Source: Parasponia andersonii (taxonomy: Eukaryota > Streptophyta > Magnoliopsida > Rosales > Cannabaceae). Taken from it: a stretch of DNA of 64,000 nucleotides. A program made the translations under genes and the position numbers. Shown piece by piece: positions 13,194 to 25,541 of this stretch; the first letter of the stretch is position 1, and every line of letters begins with the position of its first letter. The notes under the pieces are model-generated. The model did not search any database, was not told the DNA's origin, and worked only from the letters and a program-made list of their open reading frames with translations. Location: NCBI GenBank assembly GCA_002914805.1, contig JXTB01000006.1, positions 1,084,322 through 1,148,321 on the forward strand, given 5' to 3'.

Positions 13194-15642
13194 TCATGTT
13201 GAAGAGCCAGTAGGCCCATAGAGCTCCTGATCGGTTTGATAGTAAACAACATCCCCTGTATCACTCACGTAGTGATCCTTTTTCATGCTTTTTATTAAGC
13301 TTCCAAGCAAGTGAAATGGTAAAGGTCCAGATTTCTTTGGCTTCCGATAGTACTTCCCGAATACAGGCTTAGCTGCCTCCGTCTGTTGAGACAAAATTTT
13401 TCAACACTTAGAAAGCTGATAAATATGAGTTTTCCAATATTAAGTTTTTTTATTTGAGTGATACTTACAGCTTCAACTAAGTGATAATGTGGGATTTGAG
13501 GGAAGAGATGATGTATAACATGCGTGCCAATATCATGGTGAATGTTATTGATCAATCCATAGTCACGGTCAAGCGTTGTGAGTCCACCTCTTAGATAACT
13601 CCATTCCTGTTTGATAAAAGGAGATTCAGACATATACTAAGTCATAAAGATGGCCAAAGAACATAAGTTAGTTGGGTTTTCTATGAAAGGAGATTCAGAC
13701 ATATACTAAGTCATAAAGATGGCCAAAGAACATAAGTTAGTTGGGTTTTCTATGCTGACTAAATGATTCAAGTTGGAGAATACAAGCAACATGTTGAAAC
13801 ATTCCATGTGTATTTCTAAGGAGAGGTGTTTTGGTGCTAAAAGAAAAGAAAAGAAACGAAGAAAAAGATTCAATGACATTACCTTTCCACGGTACCATGG
13901 AAGTTTGTCCTCGTGGCCATGATGATGCAGGTAAGTGACCAAGTCCAACCACATGACAAAAATCTGCATTTGAACATGGATTCAAAGGAGAAGACCATAC
14001 CATCAGTCAGATTAGAAAGCAAGAGGAATTTTCTCCCAGTCATAGAAATACATGTCAAGCATAAAAAAATGAAACATACCCAGTAGGGAACGACATAAAG
14101 CTTGAGGATTTGAACAGGACCCATTACAAATGAGAGACACCCAAGCAGAGCAACCATTGCAGTCCAACAGGCAGTTGAGGTGATGATGTCTTTCCTTTCA
14201 TTTGGGAGAAACAAGTCGCTGTTTGGATCAAAATGAGAACCCTTCTTTCCGGGACTTCGACCCCACTGTAGTTGATTTCAGCATGACCAAGACAATAGTA
14301 TCAGGCAGAAAAGAAAAATCAAAGAAGCAAGCAAATTAACAAAAGTAGAACAAACTATACAAAGTCAGAAGAATTGCCCACCAGATAAAACGGGTAAGCA
14401 AGCATTGGGAAAGGCAAGGCGAACCTCAACATTTTAGTAGCATTATCCAGGTTCTTGTAAATTTTCTCAGACAACTGCAAAACCAAATGACATAAATCCC
14501 ATGGTCGAAAAAGTAGAGACGAGCTACATCCGTCTCTATCACGTTATATATCCATACAAACAACGCATTATATATATACATATATATAAAAGGTAGCCGT
14601 ATGGGGTTACAAACTCACTGGGTGCCATGATTCATCGTTTTCTACGTGTCCATGGTTCTGATGATGAGTTCTGTGGCTTATTCTCCTAAAACATTTATGA
14701 CAAGTGTAGTTATGTAAGACATAATACACGCCACGAATAACTTTTGCATAAAGAAAAACAGGATTCCATCATCATTCATTTACGATTGGGAGAATTTTCA
14801 AGAAAACTAACCATCCATGGTATGGGACAAGGATTGAAGAATGAAGAAGATGACCCATCACGCTATTAAGCTTCGGACTACTAGAGAAACTTCCATGACC
14901 ACTGCAAAAAACCAAACAATTGAAACCTTCATATCCAAAATGATAGAATGTATAAGCTAATTCAATACCAAAACATATACACATTACACAAAATCCAATT
15001 ACAACACCCAAGCATACAAATAAGCATTCAAATTCTCCAAGTCGAAACACGATGAAGCAATCAAATTCTCAACTAAAAGATTCAAAAATTAAAAATATCA
15101 CAAGTTGAAAGAAATTCCAATTACCAATCGTGGCCAAGAACAAAGAGAGCCCAAAACATGGTTCCCTGAGCAATCCAGTAGAGAGGCCAAACTACCCAGT
15201 TGTTAAAATAGGCGGCCGCAGCTGCCAAACCGAAAACCACAACCACATCTCTCAAAACATAGCTCATAGACCTCCATGGGTCCTTAACCCAGCAGTGTTT
15301 AGGAATGGCTGCTCTTATATCAGCTAGTTTAAACGGAGGCGGCGCACCAGGGTCGAAACCACTTTCATCTTCAGCTCCCTCACTGCCATTGACGACCACT
15401 CTCTCGTTACCTTCCTCACCGACATTAGAGACCCTCAATGGAGCGCTCACATTAAGTTTCCAGTTCTGCGCTTTAAACCCACTCGAGGACGACAATGAAA
15501 ACCCGAAATTGCTACTCTTACAGACCGGTAATGGCCTAAAACTCGATGGAACTGAGGTCTTGGGCAACAATCCGGTTCTGGGTCGAGGGTAGATTTTGGG
15601 GATGGGTTTTACGCCGCATTCTGATATCACCCAGGTCGCCAT
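13194..15642 (-). CDS. FAD8: Chloroplast omega-3 fatty acid desaturase (FAD7/FAD8 type)
   Basis: Eight exons (high to low): 15125-15642, 14812-14901, 14619-14685, 14382-14474, 14080-14265, 13883-13963, 13469-13606, 13194-13382, giving 453 residues with GT-AG introns. The enzyme adds the third double bond (18:2 to 18:3, 16:2 to 16:3) to glycerolipid acyl chains in plastid membranes, using ferredoxin. The three di-iron histidine boxes are present: HDCGH (171-175), HRTHH (207-211) and HVIHH (374-378). The start at 15640-15642 gives [15 protein letters not shown] and a Ser-rich leader of transit-peptide type before the conserved [20 protein letters not shown]. The first HDCGH box spans the exon 1/2 junction. 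All exons are open and no key residue is missing. FAD7 and FAD8 are hard to separate by sequence; the neighbouring tomosyn-like and APC1 genes favour FAD8. Confidence 0.96.
13617..13754. repeat. Perfect 69-bp tandem duplication in a desaturase intron
   Basis: Two identical 69-bp copies (13617-13685 and 13686-13754) lie in the intron between exons 6 and 7. On the gene strand the duplicated block ends about ten bases before the 3' splice site of exon 7, so it covers the probable branch-point region. The perfect identity indicates a recent event. Confidence 0.95.
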
Positions 15643-15708
15643 TAGAGACCAGATGAAGCAAATACAAGAATATGAGTGAATGAATTTAAAGCCCCAGAAA
15701 CCCAAGTA

Positions 15709-15722
15709 AATATATATATATA
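15709..15722 (-). promoter_or_regulatory. Possible TATA element of the desaturase gene
   Basis: On the gene strand this reads TATATATATATTT, about 70 bases upstream of the ATG. It could be a TATA box or simply an AT microsatellite in the 5' untranslated region. Confidence 0.25.
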
Positions 15723-17576
15723 GAAGGTAAGAGAAGGTGAGGAGATAACAAAAGGGGTTATCTCCTCCACTCCAAAAATAAAACGAAGGATCACAAGTTG
15801 TGCTTCTTGTTGCTTGTCCTCTATCTTTAATAGCTGTTTTTCTCTCTCAGAAAAGTTTTGAGTTTTTGTGTGTGCCTAACTTGGTTTTTTGGGAATGGAA
15901 TTTTCTTTTTGGTGCATGTGTGAAAATTAAAATGAAAAGAAAAAGAAAAAAATCTAAGATAAAAGTTGGACTTGGGAAAATGGGTCCACAAGTGATGAAG
16001 GAGAAGAGAAGGGAGCGAAGGTACTACGTGGTCAAATCTGGCTCGTAGAGTCACCATGTGGAAGTCGTTGGTCTTTCTTCTTTGGTTTATGTCAAAGGTC
16101 GACTCTGAGTTCGTAGAATGACGAGTCAATTTTTATTTTTTTATTTGTTTTAATAATTTCTTTTGGGCTTTAATTTGTTTCTCCGACCTTGATAAACATT
16201 AAACACGGTTAAAAAAACACATAAGAGTATGAAAAGGGTTTCCACACTAGCATATTTGAAAGCCACTAATTTTGACATGACTGTTAAGACTTGGTTATAT
16301 TGAATCTTTGGTTATATGTTTCTACGAAGTTCCTATTTTTCTTAAGAAACACATGTTTTCCCTTTTACTTCAGAGATTTTTTTATATGATTAAACAAGAT
16401 AATGAACCTCAAACAGCTTTATAACACCTTATCCAGATATTATAGTTGATGGGCAAAGAACGAATTAGAGCTAAAAGTATCGGGACACCGACTTGATCTT
16501 GATGATTTCCTTTCAGTTTCTATACTTCCCTTTTCCAAAATAAATGAAAATAATACAAATAATTAGGGATCATGTGCTAAGTACAAGTTTTAAAATGTAA
16601 GAAGCATCTAAGCAGGACCTTCATACACTTTCCAAAATATAAAATTACGTCATATTGCAATAGAATCAAACAACATATAAAACTCAAATATATTATTACG
16701 AGAATTTAGCAAGTGAGATTTTTTTTTCTCTATTATCCTAATTCAAATTAAAACATTAAAAAAAAATTGTAGCCTAAGAGAAATAAAGATCCACTTGACA
16801 AATATTCGTTTTCTTTGTAAGAACTTTTTGAGAAAATCACTTTTATCTAGTAGTAGTTCGTTAAGTTTATTTGGGAATACCATCTCTTCCTAATCCAAAC
16901 CATTCCTTCTTATTTTCATTAGTAAAAGGAGTAAAGTATACAAACCACTTTACGGAGAAAAATATGCACCCTTATTGCCGACCATAGGCATAGGAACTCT
17001 AAATGCTTTCACTAAAACAAGTTGAAAAAGGTACAGTCCTGAGCATTACAACATCTGCCGTCCATGTTACTTTTTCTTTTCTAAGGTACATTCATTCTTT
17101 TCTTTCTTTTTTTTCGCTGTTGAAGGTTCTTTTTTTTAGGGAACGAATATATTTCTTTTTAGGTGGTTAATTTGTTGAGTGCGGTATAAACCATGACCGA
17201 GTAAAATCAGATACAGTAAATACCCTGATTTGAAAAACAGCCACTACAACCTAAAGACGCAACGGAGAATCAGAAAATGTATTTCTTACCAGAAATAAAA
17301 AATAATCATATGTATTGATTTTTTTTTTTTTTATTTTTTCTATGTAGCTAGGAGGGAATTAAAATATTAACAAAGCAATAAATAAAAATAAAATAAAAAA
17401 TAAAAAAGGAACGGCGAACTAATCATCAGATTCAGAACCAAAATGAAAATCAAGCGACTATGTGCAAAAGGCTATATATCATCGAGGTCATAATACAAAC
17501 TTGGTTATGGTCGGTGGCTGGATTTAAAGAATTGAGGCTATTTCAGCTTCTGCTAACTTATCGAATCCAGTTATTT
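15723..17576. other. Intergenic between desaturase promoter and tomosyn-like 3' end
   Basis: Both neighbours are on the minus strand, so this stretch holds the promoter of the desaturase gene (left part) and the 3' untranslated region of the WD40 gene (right part). Short open frames near 15800-16130 run into no known family. No RNA gene or repeat boundary was recognised. Confidence 0.4.
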
Positions 17577-20500
17577 CTATATGTGCCACCATTTACGATT
17601 TTCCATCGACTTGGCAAGTTCTTTAGCCATTGCTGCAAAGTTCTCAGCCCCATCTTTCAACTCCTCAGTATGTTGGCCTAGTCTCTGGTATAAATATCAA
17701 AGGAATATGTGTCAATCAGAGGATAATTGGTTCACTGTCGAAAAAGAAAATCAGACACATACTCGACACAAAAGAAAGTAAAATTTGATAGTTTCTCGTC
17801 TATTTTTGAAAACCTGAGGCACATTTTTAATGGTAGCCGTGATATGTATTGTACCTCGAGCTTTTCCTGGCGTTGTACAAGCTTATCCCTTGCCTGTGCA
17901 GCTGCTCCAGAGGCATCCTGGAAATCATTGTGTCAAAATATAAAACCTGAAATCATCGATACTTGAAACTTTTTAAATGTTGAATGACCTCATTCTTTCT
18001 ATATTTGGCTCTTATTTCTTCTGCCGTTCTGGGTCTTGGCTTTGAATCAGAAGTTGCACCTTCAAACAACCTCTCTCTTTCTGTCCCCTTATCTGCGCAG
18101 CACAAAACAGCAATTACAGCATCTAGTGCTGCAAAAAGTAAAGAACATCGGCAATGTAACTTGAAAGTATATATGATTACCTTTCTTTGCATTCTTGTTC
18201 TTTGGTGATGAAGATGAGACATATCGAGGTTCATCAATGACAATGTCGTCTGCAGAAAAACAGTTGGAATGACCCAGAAAAGAGGACGCAGGTGAAAGAT
18301 TAAGTATGTTCTTTCTTCTTTATAAATTAGGTGAAGATGAAGTTTCTTGAAGGAAAAGATAGAGGACCTAAATTAAGCTCCAGAATTTCTTGGTCATCCT
18401 TTACAGCATTGGAAGGCTTTAAGAATGGGGGACTTGAAAATAAGCTCTCTAGATGCGCATAGGTATTCTGAGGAACTTCAGTAAGATCGGCATTCTGCTC
18501 CAAATTCTCTGCTTTTAAACCCTTAATATTACCACCAAATGTACCAGGGATAGAAGCCTGAGGCAACAGAAGTTAGGAGCCAATACATAGAATTATTTAA
18601 AAATAAGATTAGTAAAGCTCGACAACATTGACTGCACCTGTTTCTGACTTGAAAAGGAACCAACTGTGGCATCTACAGCAGCTGCAAGCACTTTATCGTG
18701 AAGACAAGGCAAAGAATCTGGAATCCTACAAAATAAGCAAGTTTCTTAACAAAATATAGCATTTGACTTTGCATTAAATTCATTTCTAGGGCTCAGAGAG
18801 AGAGAGAGAGAGAGAGACCTGAAGTCATTTTCATAGGTCAATAGTGATATGAAAGCCAATTCACCCCCATTTACCTAAAGTCAACACGTCAGAAAATTTA
18901 GATTAGTTACAAGACAACAACTACCTGGAGGTTAAAACCAATTAAGGATCAATGAAATGGGTGGTAAAACAGAAGGCTTTTTGTTGGGGAACTCAATATT
19001 TGCAGATGGAGTGATCTTTATGTAAAATGTAAGTTTTGACAGTATCTCCTATGGCCGCAGGGAAACATTCGAGTATAATATGTATTCAGTTTGTACACAG
19101 TCGAAAATTCGACAAGCTTTAAGCACTACTCTTGGTTCAGAAATCAAACGAGACATCAATAATTAAAATCTCAAAAATATCGATAATGAAAATCTCAAAG
19201 ATAATGGAAATCAAAGTATTTATAAATTTATGATTTTCCATCACCATTCAATTTGTTGGAACTAACCAGTGCAATTTGCCCATGATCAGCAGAACAAATT
19301 GTCTTGTCCATTTTAGCCTTGAAGTTCCACCTCAGAATTGACATTAAAGAGCTTTCTCCCAACACTTCAAGATTTGGCAAAGACCTGCCCAAAATTGGCA
19401 TCAACTTCCATGTATCAAGCACTAATGCCAAAACTATAGCCAAAAAAGAGAACTTCTGCCAAAAGACATCACTTAGACCCAATTGAACTATTTAGTTTCC
19501 GAAAAAAAAGTGTCAAAAGCTTCAAATTTCACTGTGTACCATATGCAATTGAGTCATGAAATTCTTATCAGACTTTAAAGCAATAGAACTTAGCAAATAG
19601 AACGCAGAGTAATCAGCTTTTCACCTTATTTCAATCACTCCAGTTTGATAGAGAACAATCAATCCACATTCTTTTTCATCTTTCTTTAATAGTGTAGTCC
19701 AACAACAGGGTTTTACAAGATCCACCTTGAGAATGGAGTCACTCTCACCCTACAATAATGCAGTTTCATTTATTGACAGAAAGAGACGAATGAAAAAAAA
19801 AAATAGAAAAACTTGAATTGAAAATAGATATAATGGAATGTAAACCTCAGTCACAGAATTCAAAGAGTACAAGTGCAGTGCATCTTCACAACAAAGCAAA
19901 ATGAGTAAGTTCATTAATCTCTGACCAAAATGTCCACTTCTCAGGGAGGGCCCGGAGGAGTCCAGTCCAACTTCAAGTTGTGTACTTCCGTGTGCATTAG
20001 CTTGCGAGTGTTGTTCATTTGTTGATTCACTAATCTCAGGCAATTTCAAGGAATTCTTTATGCGAACTTCAGATCTAAGATCACCATCCTCTGCAGAAAA
20101 ACAGCTTTCAGAAGATACAACTTAAGGTTGAGGATCTTTTTATTTTTATTTTTTCCTTTCAAAGGCAGAGTAGAGATTTTTTTTCCCCTTTTTAACCATA
20201 CATACTTACCTATAATGTACATTGAAATTGCCATGGAATCATTTTCTGGATGCAAAGGCTTCAAGCTAACCAAATTTCCCGTTGTGATGTCTCTAACACT
20301 AATATGTGCATTTCTTGTCAAAGTGAATAGAACCTCCCTTTCAGAATCTTTCATAATTTTGGGTTGAGACTCCTTTGGACTCTGAGTTAAGTTATTAGCA
20401 TCTAAAAACAATCTCACACTCAAGGAAGTCACAGGGGTACTTGTCTCGGATGCAACATCAGTTAGAAACAATACTGATATCCTATCAATATCAAGCATCG

Positions 20501-23500
20501 CAACCTGCAATATAAATTTTTAAAAAAAAAAAATCCGTATTGATGTTCCCATCACTAAAACAACCTATAGTTATAGACACAATAAAAATTAAGAGAAAAG
20601 AAGTTAAGAACTCTCTAAACTTTAGGTCTAAGATTAACATTTACACAACAAAACACAAAGTAAGAATAATAAAAAGAAAAAAAAAATAAGAAGAAGAAGA
20701 TGCTGCTGCTGGTGATTTTGACCTGCCCACAGTTGAATCCTACGGCAAGTCTGCTTCCAGAATTTGCAAAATGTAGAGTGCATATAGGAGAAGAGAGGAC
20801 AGAAAACACCGCTAAGCAATGAGGCTCATTCCCTTGTTTCAAATACTGAACTGTAAGTAAACAGAAACCAATACACACTTAGACCTCTAGAAAATTAAAA
20901 CCAATCAGAGTAGTATATACAGGTACATTGACAAAAAAAAATATGAAACTGTAGGTTTGACCCTAAGATTTGAGTGGGAAACAAAAAGGGAAACTTGTTA
21001 TAAGAATCAACTATTCACTAATCTAGTTGTCTTATGGTTTTTATCTTTTAATCAAGCTCCACATGCCACATCTTATTTCCTACCTTTAATTTGCAACAAA
21101 TTTCAAGAAAATACATATATAGACTGACATCTAGAAAGAGTACACAGGGACATCAGCATAGACGTACTACACATTTAAAGCCAAACCTTCATTCCCAGTT
21201 CTTGTCACAAAATGCAAAGGCTTCTCAAATGAACTCCTTATTAGGTCATAGATATGAACCTACATAATTTCACAATGAGAAGAATCTTATTATCCATCAA
21301 ATCTTCAACCCCTTAAAAAAGGCAGAGAACTAAAGTATGAAATCTTACCACACCACATTCATCGCCAATAGATAACTTGTGTGTAGAAGAGCAAAAGTCC
21401 AATGCAGTTACTGCCGCTATTTCGCTAGTCACACCTTTCATCTATACCATACACAACATACAATCAGAAAATAATAAACAGAAAGGTAAGGAAATGTTCG
21501 ATATTATCATGTGAAGGGTGTTAGAATGTCAATCACAAATGAAAAATTAGAAGCTACATAAATGCAACAGTATACAAACCTCAGGTCCTATAGTATGAAT
21601 AAGTGACAAAGCTGGATACGTTGCATCCCAAATTCTAACAGATCCATCTTGGTATCCTGATATATATACTCTCTCAACCTGGTAATTTTGGGCATTGAAA
21701 ATCTGACTGGGAATGCCACCAGTCAAAGGCCATTCTGTACCTCCTTTAGGCAAATGTGCCCCGCTTAGCTTTTCAGCTGATGTCTAAATGAGCAAGGAGG
21801 AACTAATTAGCAAATCCACCTTGTGCCAAGTCATTAAAAAGTTTTATTTCTTCCAAGTATATGCAGCATGAGTAGCTCAGCTGTCTTTGAACCAGAAAAT
21901 TGGATTTAATTCGTGGAGGATGATAGCATTGAAACATATAATGTATTTAGAATTGCTCAAACGACTACAAAGTACCTTAGACAAAGCTCTTGAAACCTCT
22001 CCATCTCGGAGCACCAAACTGAACTTGGACACCGTCATGTTTGGTTCAATAGTAGGAACAACCATAGTATACTTCGTTGATGGAACAGATGTATTCTTTA
22101 GCTGAGACGTTAAGCCAGACAGGCAAGATTTGTCATAAACATGCAATTGTCCAGGATTTGTCAATATAAGTAACAAAGTCTCTTTGCCGTCCATTACACC
22201 AGCACTTGGTAATAAAGCCATATCTGCAAAAGAACCATGAAGTGAAAGGTCCACGCGGCTAACGCAGTTTAGAGTTTCTATCCCCCGAAACCATTCAAGG
22301 TTTAAAATCTGTAAATGAGAGAAGGTAAGAAACACATTGCTCCAGTAAATAAAACATTACTTTCTATCACTCATCGACAAGAACCTAAAGAGTCAATCAT
22401 CTGTATCATTTCAAAATACAAAGACATTTAAAAAGAGGCTAAAACTTATCCATAAGAAGTAACCTCTAATGAATTTTCCTATATTCATCTTGCTATCATT
22501 GACAAGAGCCACAGCACTAAAAATTAACCTTCAAAGCTAAAGCTTTTTTATTTTCTCATAAGGAAATTCAGTTCATTTCCTCAAACAACCATTCAAACTT
22601 TTGAATTTCTAACTCATCTGGTTGAAATAAAGTGAATCATACAAAATTTCAATTCGTTTATCACAACTATGCACAGCTACAAAGAAAACACAGAAAGTAC
22701 ATTTCGAGTTAAAACCATACCGTCAGAACTTCTTCAGATCCAATTTGATCTCCACCATAGACAAAGAGCTGTCCCCCTTAATGATTACATGATCCCGTAG
22801 TAGACCAATGTAAAACAATGACCGGGAGTCTCCTGTTTCCTGATGCCAATTGCAGCTTCACAACACTGCCAGCTGATTCTTCAGGCCACCAATCTTTTGA
22901 AGAAGCATCATTTGATATGTCCCAGAACATTATATCTCCATCTACATAGCCAACAGCAAGAACTGACCCATTTTCAGATGCCCAACAAAGGGAGCTGATC
23001 TCTTTCTCCATTTGATTTTGGTTTGACAAATGATCAGGAAGGTCATGTTTTGTTCCTTTTACACAATCTACCACTGTTTTATACTTCAGTTCGAGGTCTT
23101 TAGAGCCTCTAACAAGAACAACTTGATCTTCAGAAGCATCCCAGAGAATAATCAATCCATTCTCATATGCAACTAAAATTCTGTGGAAAGCAAAAAATTT
23201 TTTTTAAAAAAATACAAATGTTTTTTCTTTTCAGTTTTTTTTTTTTTTTTTTGGTTAAAAAAGAAAAGGCATTACATAACTGTGCATGGTTATAGAATCA
23301 ATTCTAAAGATGCAGAAGTATCAAGTTGGGTACAGAAAATCTTAAAAAACTAACTAATATCTTTATAATGCAATACTAGGAAGCTGCATCAAAGTAGTTT
23401 CAGAAAGATCTTATCTTACCTGTTTCCCGGAGAACAAGGTTGATGGAGTACCCCAACGACTGAAAGTTGATCAGGCAATGATATGCCATCTTCATCTACA

Positions 23501-25408
23501 AAATCAATGAAATTTTTACATAAACATTAAAATTTCGGAATTAACATGAGTGCCAGCCCAATTTAAAATTGTGAGGTTACTTGCCATATGATAATACAAA
23601 TGAAACTACCTACTACAACAAAATAATCAAAAAGTTACAAATATTATATATATAACTACCAGATATGATATTTGCAGGAATATAATAAGGAAGCTGAAGA
23701 ATTTTTCTGTCATCAGCATAGTACTTCAAAACAGTTACATCCCCATGCTCGCTTCCAATGTACCTGAATGTAATGACGTTATGACAATGTTTAAAGCCAC
23801 TGACAAGGCAGTGCATTTTAGTTGATTAATTTCAAATAGGATAAATCCAACAATAAGTTCTACAAATACTTTACATGTAACTGGTGCCATAAATGACAGA
23901 GAAGGAAGTTATATTGGATCCCCACTGTAAAGCAGAAGCAAGTACCCTGTTTTCCAAATCCCAAACCTGCCAATTATGTGAATAACATAATATTCCAGTG
24001 AAGGGAAAATAGGAACAAAATAACAAATAGCAACATTCAAATTGAGCCTACGAAGAAATCAGATACCTGAATTTCATTATCGCTTGAGACACTGGCTAGA
24101 AAACCTTGATTTTGTAAAAACTAAGGAAAGAAAAGGGGGGAAAAAAAAAGAACATGTCAAGAGTCAAGACAACATTTTCCAAATAGAAAATCAATAATAT
24201 TAGTTGAATTGTAGAGCTCATTTCGACAATATGGATATCTATCTATTCATTCAAAACAATTTCACCTGGAAAATACACAAAAGGGTATATGAAAACGACC
24301 AACCGCAAGCACCAAAACACACGTTGAATCACCAAATTCCAATTAATATTTCGCATTTAAACTCATACAAACCTCTAGATTTTTAAAGGGCAATTGCTTA
24401 GGAGATACAAGAAGGCCTTCAACATTATCACCACCAATCACTTTTATCCTACCATCTCTGCAATAAGCAAAGAAAAATGATATAAAACTTATAAGAACTG
24501 TTCTCCATTCAATTAATTATTAAAGTTGGGTCACTCCAAAAACATTTAATTATAAAAAAATTTCGATCAAGTAAAGTTAATCCAACTTCTACATCTATAT
24601 ATGTTGACTCACAAGGTTCCTATTGCCAGCAGGCATTGAATGGAGTCGAATGCAAGAATTGACGCCGTGGACGGAATCCCATAGTGAAAATCAATACGCG
24701 GATAGAAATCCGCCCGTGTTAAACTTCCCTCAGCCTCATTCCGCTGTCCAATTCAATAATATTCATATAAGCACATCTACATATAAATAGAGGTTCCAAT
24801 CTAATAGGTATTTTTTTTTTACCAGGTATATTTTTTTTAATCGTTGGATCACTGTCTAATAGTAATCAAATGATTATAATGAAATATAGATAATTACTGT
24901 CTAATAGTAATCAAATGATTATAATGAAATATAGGTAATTTTTTTCTTTACCGGTCGATATTTTTTTTTTTAATTGTTGGATTATTTTCTAGTCTAATAA
25001 TAATCAAATGGTTACAATAAAATATACGAAAAAAAGTACACTACTTTTTATTTTTTATTTTTTATAATAAAAAAATATATATCCTTAATTTTTATTGGTC
25101 AAATTAAATGCATAGCTAAGAAAAAAAATTCCTTGCGCATATACATATATATTCATAGAAACAATACTCAAAGCATTCTGAGAAAGAGGTGTAAAATTGC
25201 AAAAATTTCTCCTCTTTTCAAAATTTCCTTAAATCATTTTTTCATGGGCACATTATTAAAATCCGATTTCAATGCGTGATTATTCACCATAGATGCATGA
25301 ATTTACAAATTCATAATAGAAGACAAGAAGAACTAATCATCAAAACGATGAACTTGTTACCTGTTGTTGTTGTTGTTGAGTAGGTTTTTGGAAGAATTTA
25401 GTGAACAT
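17577..25408 (-). CDS. Tomosyn/Lgl-like WD40 protein with C-terminal R-SNARE motif; internal stop
   Basis: 24 exons (high to low): 25361-25408, 24613-24743, 24373-24457, 24067-24120, 23875-23966, 23660-23763, 23420-23495, 22721-23180, 21976-22308, 21580-21783, 21349-21441, 21187-21259, 20723-20850, 20210-20504, 19846-20090, 19625-19749, 19267-19384, 18819-18874, 18638-18725, 18368-18557, 18181-18249, 17989-18092, 17855-17917, 17577-17684. The model spans 1,114 codons, the expected family size. WD-repeat motifs include GTLDGRIKVIGGD, IQVWDLENR, LIILWDAS, IMFWDIS and VRIWDA. The C-terminus (from about residue 1058) is an R-SNARE-like coiled coil with the zero-layer Arg in LVQRQEKLERLG, ending in KWWHI with no membrane anchor, as in tomosyn. 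The family regulates SNARE-dependent exocytosis. A TAA at 22778-22780 interrupts exon 8 at codon 331; all other exons are open and in phase. It resembles the AT5G05570 (transducin/WD-40) family. Confidence 0.9.
18796..18816. repeat. (GA)n microsatellite in an intron
   Basis: A GA run immediately downstream of exon 18 of the WD40 gene. It overlaps the exon's 5' splice-site consensus, which on the gene strand reads GTCTCTCTC. Confidence 0.85.
24780..25060. repeat. Tandem and dispersed short repeats in intron 1 of the WD40 gene
   Basis: The phrase CTGTCTAATAGTAATCAAAT occurs twice about 53 bp apart, and a weaker third version follows near 24995. Long T runs lie between. Confidence 0.7.
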
Positions 25409-25508
25409 TATTAGGGCAAATCAACGATCGATGAGCTATTAGGCTTCTTCTTTTTTCTGGTTATGTTCGTTCAGGCATGGTGAGGACGAAGACGATGATC
25501 GATTTGAT

Positions 25509-25541
<33 letters not shown>

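Noticed and set aside
13706-14214. Long overlapping frames over the desaturase introns
   Set aside because: They are read-through of true desaturase exons into introns, or wrong-frame shadows; the exon model explains the coding parts.
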